Shown here one piece after another: positions 57,410 to 64,000 of a stretch of 64,000 bases of DNA. The first letter of the stretch is position 1. Every line of letters starts with the position of its first letter. Below the pieces are notes generated by a model, which ran no database searches, was not told the origin of the DNA, and worked only from the letters and a program-made list of their open reading frames with translations. The stretch is from positions 91,507-155,506 of the forward strand of contig CAUQQF010000001.1 in the NCBI GenBank assembly GCA_963520375.1. Direction: 5' to 3'. Source of the stretch: JABCPE02 sp963520375. GTDB taxonomy: Bacteria > Bacteroidota > Bacteroidia > Flavobacteriales > Weeksellaceae. The position numbers and the translations under genes are program-made.

Positions 57410-58810
57410 TTATCCAAAGAACCAATACGCCATGATGATAGATGTCGTAATCCCCACTAAATCAGACAACAGCATAGAAGAAATCGTATATCGTGTGTTT
57501 TTCACACCCACAGCCCCAAAATAAACTGCGATGACATAGAATGTAGTGTCTGAACTTCCCTGCAAAATTGCTGACAACCGAGCAGGGAAACTATCCACCC
57601 CGAAAGTAGTCATCGTGTCTATCATCATTCCCCTCGCTCCCGAGCCGCTTAGAGGTTTTATCAGTGCCGTAGGAAGCCCATCTACAAAACGAGTGTCCAT
57701 ACTCAGGCTTTCCACCAGCCATTTCATCCCATTGATAATCAAATCAAAAACTCCACTGGTTCTCAAAAGAGAAATAGCTACAAGCATTCCCACCAAATAA
57801 GGGATAATTTTCACGCAGGTATTAAAACCTTCCTTTGCACCATCTATAAAGGCATCAAAAATATTAATCTTTTTATAAACTCCTCCCAGCACGATGAGCA
57901 GGAAAATCAACAAAATCAATCCATTAGAAATCAGCTTACTCACGCCGTCCAGTTCTTCTTTGTTAAGTTTTACCAAGAAGAAAACCATCGCTCCCACAAT
58001 GGCAGAGATTCCGCCAATATACGCCAATAACACGGGCTGGAACAGATTGATTTTCTGTCTAATAGAGACTATGATCATCGCTGCCATCGTTGCACAAAAA
58101 GTAGCAATCATCGTAGGCAAAAAGATATCGGTAGGCGTTGCAGAATTAAGAGAAGACCTCGTCGCTATGATACTTACAGGAATCAGCGTAAGCCCGCTGG
58201 CATGAAGACAAAGGAACATAATCTGGGCATTGGTCGCCTTTTCTTTATCTTGGTTTAGGCTTTGCAGGCTGTCCATAGCTTTTAGTCCGAATGGTGTGGC
58301 TGCATTATCCAGCCCCAAAAGATTAGCACTGAAATTCAGCATCATCAGCCCAAAAGAAGGATGCCCCTTGGGAACTTCTGGAAAAAGTTTAGAGAAAAAC
58401 GGCTGGATTATTCGGCTCAAAAGATTGATTCCGCCTGCCCTCTCGGCAATGTTCATAAAGCCCATAAACAAAGTCATAATCCCTATAAGCCCCAAACTAA
58501 TCTCCACCGCTGTCTGTGCCGTGCCTATCACCCCGCTCGCCTCCTGAACTCTGTATATTCTTACTTTGCCAGTATCTTGATTTTGATAATGAATTTTATC
58601 TTTTATTACTAATTTTTCTTGTTTTAGTTTTTCTGAAATTTCAAGTGGAACATCAGCCAATGGTTTGGTTGCAATAGCCACCGTATCACCACCTTTGCCC
58701 ACTACCATATCATTATAAATGGCTTTATAATTGTCCGAAAAAAGATATTTGAAACTTGCCACCGCAATAGCGATGATGATAAACATACTCCAGATTCTAC
58801 TCAATACCAT
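57410..58810 (-). CDS. SpmA-SpmB fusion, nucleoside recognition (Gate) domain membrane protein
   Basis: 466 residues with about ten membrane spans. The N-terminal half resembles SpmA (NLLGLDNAATPFGLKAM…FLCLHASGLTLIP), and the C-terminal half SpmB (FNTCVKIIPYLVGMLVAISLLRTSG…GSSDTTFYVIAVYFGAVGVK). In sporulating bacteria these are two genes; in Bacteroidota they are fused. The transported solute is not known. About 90 residues of soluble sequence lie between the first span and the second (residues 25-90). Same strand as, and 8 bp upstream of, the TPR/HTH regulator. Confidence 0.92.
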   Translation of the reverse strand: MVLSRIWSMFIIIAIAVASFKYLFSDNYKAIYNDMVVGKGGDTVAIATKPLADVPLEISEKLKQEKLVIKDKIHYQNQDTGKVRIYRVQEASGVIGTAQTAVEISLGLIGIMTLFMGFMNIAERAGGINLLSRIIQPFFSKLFPEVPKGHPSFGLMMLNFSANLLGLDNAATPFGLKAMDSLQSLNQDKEKATNAQIMFLCLHASGLTLIPVSIIATRSSLNSATPTDIFLPTMIATFCATMAAMIIVSIRQKINLFQPVLLAYIGGISAIVGAMVFFLVKLNKEELDGVSKLISNGLILLIFLLIVLGGVYKKINIFDAFIDGAKEGFNTCVKIIPYLVGMLVAISLLRTSGVFDLIINGMKWLVESLSMDTRFVDGLPTALIKPLSGSGARGMMIDTMTTFGVDSFPARLSAILQGSSDTTFYVIAVYFGAVGVKNTRYTISSMLLSDLVGITTSIIMAYWFFG

Positions 58811-58923
58811 ATTCTTGATTTTGTGGCTGTAAATATAGAGATTTTAAAAAAAATTTGTTTTTATTTTTAACCTTTTATGATTTTTATCATCTAAAAGAGT
58901 ATTAATTGATAAAAAACGATTTT

Positions 58924-61431
58924 ATGTTACAAACGGAAATAACAAGAATTTTTGGAAAGAAAACCATCGGTTTGACTTTCTTTTTGGGAGCGGCAGTAAT
59001 GATGAACGCCCAAGAAAAACAAAGCATTAAAGGAAAAATCACTGACCAAAATGGCGCAGTCGTGCCTTATGCTTCCATAGAATTTAATAATAAAACTAAT
59101 GCTGCGCTAAGTGATGCTTCAATGACGGATGACAGCGGTAGTTTTGCTCTAAATTTGGCGAATGGGACTTATCAAGTTGTAATCGATGCAGTTAATTTCA
59201 AAAGAAAAACCTACGAAATAGAAATCCAAGGCGCTTCTAACCTTGGGAATATTGTCCTAGAACTAGAAACCAATAAAACTGCAAACAATTCAAAATCAAA
59301 TACTAACGAAAAACAAATCTCTGAAGTAGTCATCACTGCGAAAAGTTCTGCACCTTATAAAGTGGAACTTGACAAAAAAACCTACAATGTAGGACAGGAC
59401 ATCTCCTCAAAAGGAGGAACTCTGCATGATGTACTGAACAATGTCCCTTCGGTGAGTGTGGAGACTGACGGCTCCGTGTCTATGAGAGGAAATTCTAATG
59501 TAAAATTCCTTATCAATGGGAAGCCTTCTTCCGTGCTGGGAATTACTGATGATATCAGCGCTGCGCTGAAAAGTATCCCTGCCGACCAGATTGACAGGAT
59601 AGAAATCATTACCAACCCTTCTTCAAAATTCGAAGCTGAGGGAACAGCAGGTATTCTCAATATCATTCTGAAAAAAACTTCTTCGCTGGGCTTTAATGGC
59701 TCTGTGAACGGAAGCCTTGGCTATAATCCAGCTACAAGACTGAATACCAATCTTTCTTGGAACTACGGAAAATGGACTTGGTTCGTGAATGGCGGCGGCG
59801 GGTACATGAAAAATAAATCCGAAAGCTATTCTGATATTTTGTATAAAAATACAGGAGAAAGACTGATTACAAGCAGTGAAAACAAGCCTGAAATGAAAAA
59901 CTACAATTTCAACACTGGTTTCACTTACAGCCTTACAGATAAAACTTCGGTAAATGCTTCATTCTCTGCTAATAGAATGCTGATGGACGGTTTCAGCCTT
60001 CAGCAAAACACCTCTTCTCTCACAGGAAGTACATACAGAAAAACTGATGGACTTGATGAAAACAAAAGCATACAAGTAGATGCAGGATTAGAACATAAAT
60101 TCAATAACAAAGGACATATACTAGAGCTGAGTGGTAGCTTCCAAAATACGAGCAACAACTCAGAAAGTAATATTTTTGATAATAGAAACACCTCTCATAC
60201 CCTTTATCAATACCTAAATGTGGCTGATTTTTCTAGAAAAACTTGGATAGGAAAACTAGACTACGAGCTTCCTATTGGCGAAAACTCTAAAATAGAAGCG
60301 GGTGCTAGATATGACTATAATAATAATGATATCAATAACTCTTACCAAGGACTTTCGGGAGGAAGTTTCATCACATTTGATGATGTTACAGGGAAGAATA
60401 ACTACACGGAACAGATTTTGGCGTTCTATGCTCAGTTCAAAAGTAAAATCGGAAAATTCGGGTATCAGCTTGGTGTAAGAAATGAAAATATCAATATTGA
60501 TATCGAAGCCAATAACAATCTTACTGGACTTTCTACAAAAAGCAAAAAATACAACGAATTTTTCCCTTCTGTATTCTTAAGCTATGATATCACGGAAAAA
60601 AGCCAGTTCTCACTAAATTATTCAAGAAGAATCAAAAGACCTAAGTCTTGGGAAATCATTCCTGTGATGAGAATCAGCGGTGACCCAAATAGATTTATGG
60701 GAAATTCTGACCTGAATCCATCTTTTGTTAATTCATTTGAGTTCAGTTACAATTATTCCAGAGCTAAATGGAATATCAACCCTACGCTCTATTACCAAAG
60801 AACCACAGATGACATCAATTCCATCACGGAAGAGCAGACCTACACCAATCCTATCACAGGACAGCCGACAGAGTATATCCTTTCCAGACCTTTCAATTTA
60901 GGAACAGAGGATAGATATGGTCTAGACCTTAGCTACAGCGTAAGTCCTACAAGCTGGTTTAGAGTGTATGGTAATGTCAATCTTTACCGATACAAGAGTG
61001 AGATGACTTATAATAACTCTACAATTATAAACGAAGGAAACAACCTAAAAGCAAAACTTACCTCAGCTTTTAAAATCAATAGAACCACAAATTTACAGCT
61101 TCAGGGAGATTTCCGTGGCGGACATAGAGATTATAATACAGAGAAAAAGGACACCTATGCTCTAAACATCGGTATCAGCAAGAATATCTGGAATAATACA
61201 GGAACCATCAGTTTCAGTGTTCAAGATGTTTTCAACTCCAGAAAGAGAAGAACTTACACAGACTCAGACACTTTCACGAGATATAATGAAATGCAGATGA
61301 TGCCGAGACAGTTCTTGCTTTCGTTCTCTTACAGATTCAAAAGTGGAAATGTAACAGAAAGCAAAACAAAAATAAAACCAGAGATGCAAGATCAAAACAA
61401 TGATGACCTAAGCAGCGCTGGGTACAACTAG
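58924..61431 (+). CDS. Outer-membrane beta-barrel receptor (TonB-dependent-like, OMP_b-brl family)
   Basis: 835 residues from the ATG at 58924; the in-frame TTG at 58906 is less likely. A signal peptide (ending MMNAQ) is followed by a carboxypeptidase-regulatory-like domain (SIKGKITDQNGAVVPYASIEF in parts, to about 115). A plug-like domain follows with ISEVVITAK, ISSKGGTLHDVLNNVPSVSV and IERIEIITNPSSKFEAEGTAGILNI (in parts). The rest is a large beta-barrel. The C-terminal tail is hydrophilic (QNNDDLSSAGYN). Such proteins move substrates across the outer membrane; substrate unknown. A terminator lies at 61458-61491. Confidence 0.88.
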   Translation: MLQTEITRIFGKKTIGLTFFLGAAVMMNAQEKQSIKGKITDQNGAVVPYASIEFNNKTNAALSDASMTDDSGSFALNLANGTYQVVIDAVNFKRKTYEIEIQGASNLGNIVLELETNKTANNSKSNTNEKQISEVVITAKSSAPYKVELDKKTYNVGQDISSKGGTLHDVLNNVPSVSVETDGSVSMRGNSNVKFLINGKPSSVLGITDDISAALKSIPADQIDRIEIITNPSSKFEAEGTAGILNIILKKTSSLGFNGSVNGSLGYNPATRLNTNLSWNYGKWTWFVNGGGGYMKNKSESYSDILYKNTGERLITSSENKPEMKNYNFNTGFTYSLTDKTSVNASFSANRMLMDGFSLQQNTSSLTGSTYRKTDGLDENKSIQVDAGLEHKFNNKGHILELSGSFQNTSNNSESNIFDNRNTSHTLYQYLNVADFSRKTWIGKLDYELPIGENSKIEAGARYDYNNNDINNSYQGLSGGSFITFDDVTGKNNYTEQILAFYAQFKSKIGKFGYQLGVRNENINIDIEANNNLTGLSTKSKKYNEFFPSVFLSYDITEKSQFSLNYSRRIKRPKSWEIIPVMRISGDPNRFMGNSDLNPSFVNSFEFSYNYSRAKWNINPTLYYQRTTDDINSITEEQTYTNPITGQPTEYILSRPFNLGTEDRYGLDLSYSVSPTSWFRVYGNVNLYRYKSEMTYNNSTIINEGNNLKAKLTSAFKINRTTNLQLQGDFRGGHRDYNTEKKDTYALNIGISKNIWNNTGTISFSVQDVFNSRKRRTYTDSDTFTRYNEMQMMPRQFLLSFSYRFKSGNVTESKTKIKPEMQDQNNDDLSSAGYN

Positions 61432-61457
61432 ACATCTTTTTATCAATTATAGTTTTT

Positions 61458-61491
61458 ACCACATCGGTACTTCGGTACTGGTGTGGTTTTT
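61458..61491 (+). terminator. Intrinsic terminator with UUCG tetraloop
   Basis: A 13-bp stem with two GU pairs (ACCACATCGGTAC/GTACTGGTGTGGT) closed by a TTCG tetraloop, followed by a T-rich tract, 26 bp after the receptor gene. Confidence 0.9.
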
Positions 61492-61513
61492 ATTTATATT
61501 TAAATTTTAAAAA

Positions 61514-61544
61514 CAAAAAAAAGAGACTGATATCCAGTCTCTTT
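61514..61544 (-). terminator. Intrinsic terminator of upp
   Basis: A 10-bp stem (AAAGAGACTG/CAGTCTCTTT) with an ATATC loop, followed on the minus strand by a T-run. Confidence 0.85.
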
Positions 61545-61549
61545 CATTT

Positions 61550-62200
61550 CTAATTTTGTAATTTCTCCCCGAAACTAAGGTCTCCTGCATCGCCCAGCCC
61601 TGGTGTAATGTAGCCCTTGGAAGTCAGCTCCTCATCTATTGCCCCTATCCAAATCTGCGCTTCTGGGTAAGCCGTTCTGATGGCCTCTGCACCCTGTCTG
61701 CTGGCAATAGCCGCCACAATGTGTATCTGCGAAGGCTTTCCGTGAGTAAGCAGGTCTTTCAGGGCTTCTATCAGACTGGCACCTGTTGCCAGCATAGGAT
61801 CTGCCACGATGAGCGGTCTTCCCTCTATATTAGGGCAAGTAAGGTAATCTTGTTTGATAGAAAAATAATCGTTCATATCGTGTTTTCTATACGCTGCCAC
61901 AAAACCGCAGTCTGCCTTGTCAAAATAGTTTAAAACTCCCTGAAACAGCGGAACTCCCGCTCTCAAAATCGTAGTAATCACAGGCTGAACAGCGATTTCT
62001 TTCACTTTGATTTTATCCAAAGGCGTGGTGATTTCCACCTCTTTGTAATCCAATTTTTTACTAATTTCAAAGGCTGCGATTTCGCCTATTCTTTCCATAT
62101 TTCTACGGAATTTCATTCTATCGGTCTGAACCTCTACATTTCTCAGTTCATTTATCCAAGAATTAACCAGCGAAACCTCGTTAGAAAGTATATGCATCAT
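61550..62200 (-). CDS. upp: Uracil phosphoribosyltransferase
   Basis: 216 residues. The PRPP-binding loop VADPMLATGASLIEAL (about 131-146), the upstream ILRAGVPLFQGVL segment (about 81-93) and the C-terminal YITPGLGDAGDLSFGE (about 197-212, the uracil site) identify Upp, which converts uracil and PRPP to UMP. The start could be either of the first two Met codons. Confidence 0.95.
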   Translation of the reverse strand: MMHILSNEVSLVNSWINELRNVEVQTDRMKFRRNMERIGEIAAFEISKKLDYKEVEITTPLDKIKVKEIAVQPVITTILRAGVPLFQGVLNYFDKADCGFVAAYRKHDMNDYFSIKQDYLTCPNIEGRPLIVADPMLATGASLIEALKDLLTHGKPSQIHIVAAIASRQGAEAIRTAYPEAQIWIGAIDEELTSKGYITPGLGDAGDLSFGEKLQN

Positions 62201-62267
62201 AATTGTTTAATTTTTTCTATGTTATTAAAAATATCCCCCTCCTTATACAAAAGGAAGAGGACGAAAA

Positions 62268-63575
62268 CTATTTTTGTCTGAAATAAACCTCAATAGGCAC
62301 TCCAGTAAAATCAAAATTCTTACGCAGTTGGTTTTCTATAAACCTTTTATAAGGTTCTTTCACATACTGCGGCAGGTTACAGAAAAACGCAAACTGCGGC
62401 GTCACCGTAGGCAGCTGTGTGCAGTATTTTATTTTGATGTATTTCCCTTTCAGAGCTGGCGGCGGCGTGTTTTCTATGATAGGAAGCATGATTTCGTTCA
62501 GCTTACTTGTCTTAATTCGTTTTTTACGGTTTTCATAGACTTCCACTGCGGTTTCCACAGCTTTCAGGATTCTTTGTTTTGTCAATGCCGAAATGAACAA
62601 AATAGGCACATCGCTAAACAAAGCTATTTTCTCACGAATTTGGTTTTCAAACTGCTTCATGGTATTGGTTTCTTTTTCCACCAAATCCCATTTATTAACC
62701 AAAATTACGATTCCTTTTCGGTTTTTCTGCGCTATCCCAAAGATGTTCATATCTTGGCTTTCCCAGCCTTTGGTAGCATCTATCATCAGGATAACCACAT
62801 CAGAATTTTCTATCGCTCTGATGGAACGCATCACAGAATAAAACTCCAAATCCTCACTTACTTTGGATTTTTTACGCATTCCTGCCGTATCCACCAAAAT
62901 AAACTCGTGCCCGAATTTATTATAAACCGTCTCTATGCTGTCTCGCGTAGTTCCTGCAATATCCGTCACGATGTTTCTTTCATCGCCCAGTAGAGCGTTG
63001 GTCAGTGTAGATTTACCTACATTAGGTCGCCCAGCGATGGTTATTCTCGGAAGCCCTTCAAACACATCTACATATTCCGTGGTAGGAAAATCTTTAACGA
63101 TATCATCCAGCAGCTCTCCCGTCCCGCTTCCCGTAGCAGAAGAAAGCGTATAATATTTCTCTATTCCAAGTTGATAAAATTCCGTAGCAGGAAGAAGCTC
63201 CTTTGATGAATCTACTTTATTTACAACCACATACAGCGGTTTGTTTGCTTTTCTAAGGAGCTGATAAATTTCTTGGTCAGTATCGGTAAGCCCCTCTTCT
63301 ACATTCACCATGAAAACGATAGAAGTCGCCTCATCCACTGCCAGCTGCACTTGCTTTCTGATTTCTTCCTCGAAGATATCATCACTTCCCACATCATATC
63401 CTCCCGTGTCTATCACGGTAAATTCCACGCCGTTCCAATCGCTTTTTCCGTAATGGCGGTCTCTGGTAACCCCCGCAGTGCTGTCTACGATGGCCTCCCT
63501 GCGTTCCAAAAGACGATTAAACAAAGTGGATTTCCCTACATTAGGTCGCCCTACTATGGCTAAAATATTTGACAT
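62268..63575 (-). CDS. der: Ribosome-assembly GTPase Der (EngA)
   Basis: 435 residues with two tandem GTPase domains: first GRPNVGKST at 8-16 with DTGG and NKVD, second GRPNVGKST near 182 with DTAG and NKWD. A C-terminal KH-like domain ends the protein (PPPALKGKYIKIKYCTQLPTVTPQFAFFCN in parts). Der supports 50S subunit biogenesis. A -7 element lies at 63601-63608 in the gap after the partial upstream gene. Confidence 0.97.
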   Translation of the reverse strand: MSNILAIVGRPNVGKSTLFNRLLERREAIVDSTAGVTRDRHYGKSDWNGVEFTVIDTGGYDVGSDDIFEEEIRKQVQLAVDEATSIVFMVNVEEGLTDTDQEIYQLLRKANKPLYVVVNKVDSSKELLPATEFYQLGIEKYYTLSSATGSGTGELLDDIVKDFPTTEYVDVFEGLPRITIAGRPNVGKSTLTNALLGDERNIVTDIAGTTRDSIETVYNKFGHEFILVDTAGMRKKSKVSEDLEFYSVMRSIRAIENSDVVILMIDATKGWESQDMNIFGIAQKNRKGIVILVNKWDLVEKETNTMKQFENQIREKIALFSDVPILFISALTKQRILKAVETAVEVYENRKKRIKTSKLNEIMLPIIENTPPPALKGKYIKIKYCTQLPTVTPQFAFFCNLPQYVKEPYKRFIENQLRKNFDFTGVPIEVYFRQK

Positions 63576-63600
63576 AAATTCTTTTTAATTTTCTATTCTG

Positions 63601-63608
63601 CAAAGATA
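63601..63608 (-). promoter_or_regulatory. -7 element TATCTTTG upstream of der
   Basis: An exact TAnnTTTG match on the minus strand, 26 bp upstream of the der ATG. Confidence 0.45.
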
Positions 63609-63619
63609 TCATATTTGTA

Positions 63620-64000
63620 TTAATCCTTAAAACAATCCTCAAAATAATCACACCAAGTACAGCTTTCTTTAAATGCCTCCAGCAGATTGGCTTTCACGGA
63701 TTCTTTCTGTTCTTTCTCTTTGTCAGTGAGTTTTTTCTTTTCTCTATAGCTGTCGTAGCGTTTCAGTTCCTCAAATCTTTTCAAAATCGTTGAATAGAAT
63801 TCGTCATCTTTATCCAAATCAATTCCACTGACAAAGGATTCTAACTCGTTTTTTATAGATTCATCTTTATAATATGATTTTATAAAAAACCAATCAAAAC
63901 TATACAACATATAGTCATATTCCATACTATATTTTTTGTATTTTCCTTTTTCTTCTGATGCCCTCTGTTTAGCTAAAGCGATAGCTTTATCATATTCTTT
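63620..64000 (-). CDS. C-terminal part of an unrecognised protein ending in a C-x2-C-x5-C cluster (start outside window)
   Basis: An open frame running from the window edge to the stop at 63620; the ATG at 63925 is internal. 126 residues are visible. A Lys/Glu-rich helical region leads into the ending K-E-S-C-T-W-C-D-Y-F-E-D-C-F-K-D. The C-x2-C-x5-C spacing near the C-terminus is like the iron-sulfur ligands of Cas4/AddB-type PD-(D/E)XK nucleases, but the nuclease part, if any, is outside the window. It could equally be a zinc site in an unrelated protein. Confidence 0.6.
   Translation of the reverse strand, partial: KEYDKAIALAKQRASEEKGKYKKYSMEYDYMLYSFDWFFIKSYYKDESIKNELESFVSGIDLDKDDEFYSTILKRFEELKRYDSYREKKKLTDKEKEQKESVKANLLEAFKESCTWCDYFEDCFKD

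Noticed and set aside
1..64000. tRNA, rRNA, insertion sequences, integrases, CRISPR arrays, type IX secretion C-terminal domains
   Set aside because: Looked for on both strands; no convincing cloverleaf, terminal inverted repeats with transposase, repeat-spacer array or T9SS sorting tail was seen.

Overview
The window is a chromosomal segment of a low-GC Bacteroidota member, most likely class Flavobacteriia and probably close to the Chryseobacterium/Riemerella/Elizabethkingia group (Weeksellaceae). The genus is not assigned. Evidence: the Bacteroidota -7 element TAnnTTTG lies upstream of many genes, twice with a correctly spaced TTTG -33 element. Other markers are Bat aerotolerance genes, an SpmA-SpmB fusion, a TPR/HTH membrane regulator, an OMP-family TonB-type receptor, mevalonate-pathway genes, and SPII lipoproteins with short signal peptides. 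No tRNA, rRNA, IS element or CRISPR array was recognised. No gene-free stretch exceeds about 300 bp; the largest are 5405-5658 and 8617-8829.

Layout. 1-5404: the 3' end of uvrA, two secreted or outer-membrane proteins, an acyl-CoA thioesterase, and a second full-length UvrA paralogue on the other strand. 5405-8790: an AT-rich accessory islet of small lipoproteins, two tandem paralogous membrane proteins and a CdiI-like immunity candidate, with a duplicated promoter/leader segment. 8830-13810: brnQ, a secreted glucosaminidase, and an SGNH hydrolase/MBOAT acyltransferase pair. 13895-22744 (minus): a membrane protein, DUF493, marC, batD-batC-batB, pfkA and a UvrD-type helicase. 22906-30786: an M16 protease pair, rpsF-rpsR-rplI, holB (minus), an outer-membrane protein and lptC. 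30857-37210 (minus): cysN-cysD-cysH, a SUFU-domain protein, rsgA and dnaX. 37253-48462: a lipoprotein, HMG-CoA synthase, nucleoside phosphorylase, SUI1, pnp, rpsO, a lipoprotein, a UbiA prenyltransferase, mevalonate kinase, a siroheme-synthase/TSUP fusion, an SRPBCC protein, NUDIX and dNK. 48512-58810 (minus): glutaminyl cyclase, purC, a secreted protein, two tandem paralogous secreted proteins, a zinc-ribbon/SPFH pair, the TPR/HTH regulator and SpmAB. 58924-64000: an outer-membrane receptor, upp, der, and the 3' end of an unrecognised gene.

Most of the window is ordinary housekeeping DNA. The strongest unusual signals are three. First, dnaX is split in two frames at a run of ten A residues, the form expected for programmed frameshifting or slippage giving gamma and tau. 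Second, CysH has lost every iron-sulfur-ligand cysteine but keeps an APS-reductase-like C-terminus, in an operon without a visible APS kinase. Third, the AT-rich islet at 5.4-8.8 kb looks like an orphan immunity/lipoprotein cluster. All family names come from reading the sequence; no database search was run.
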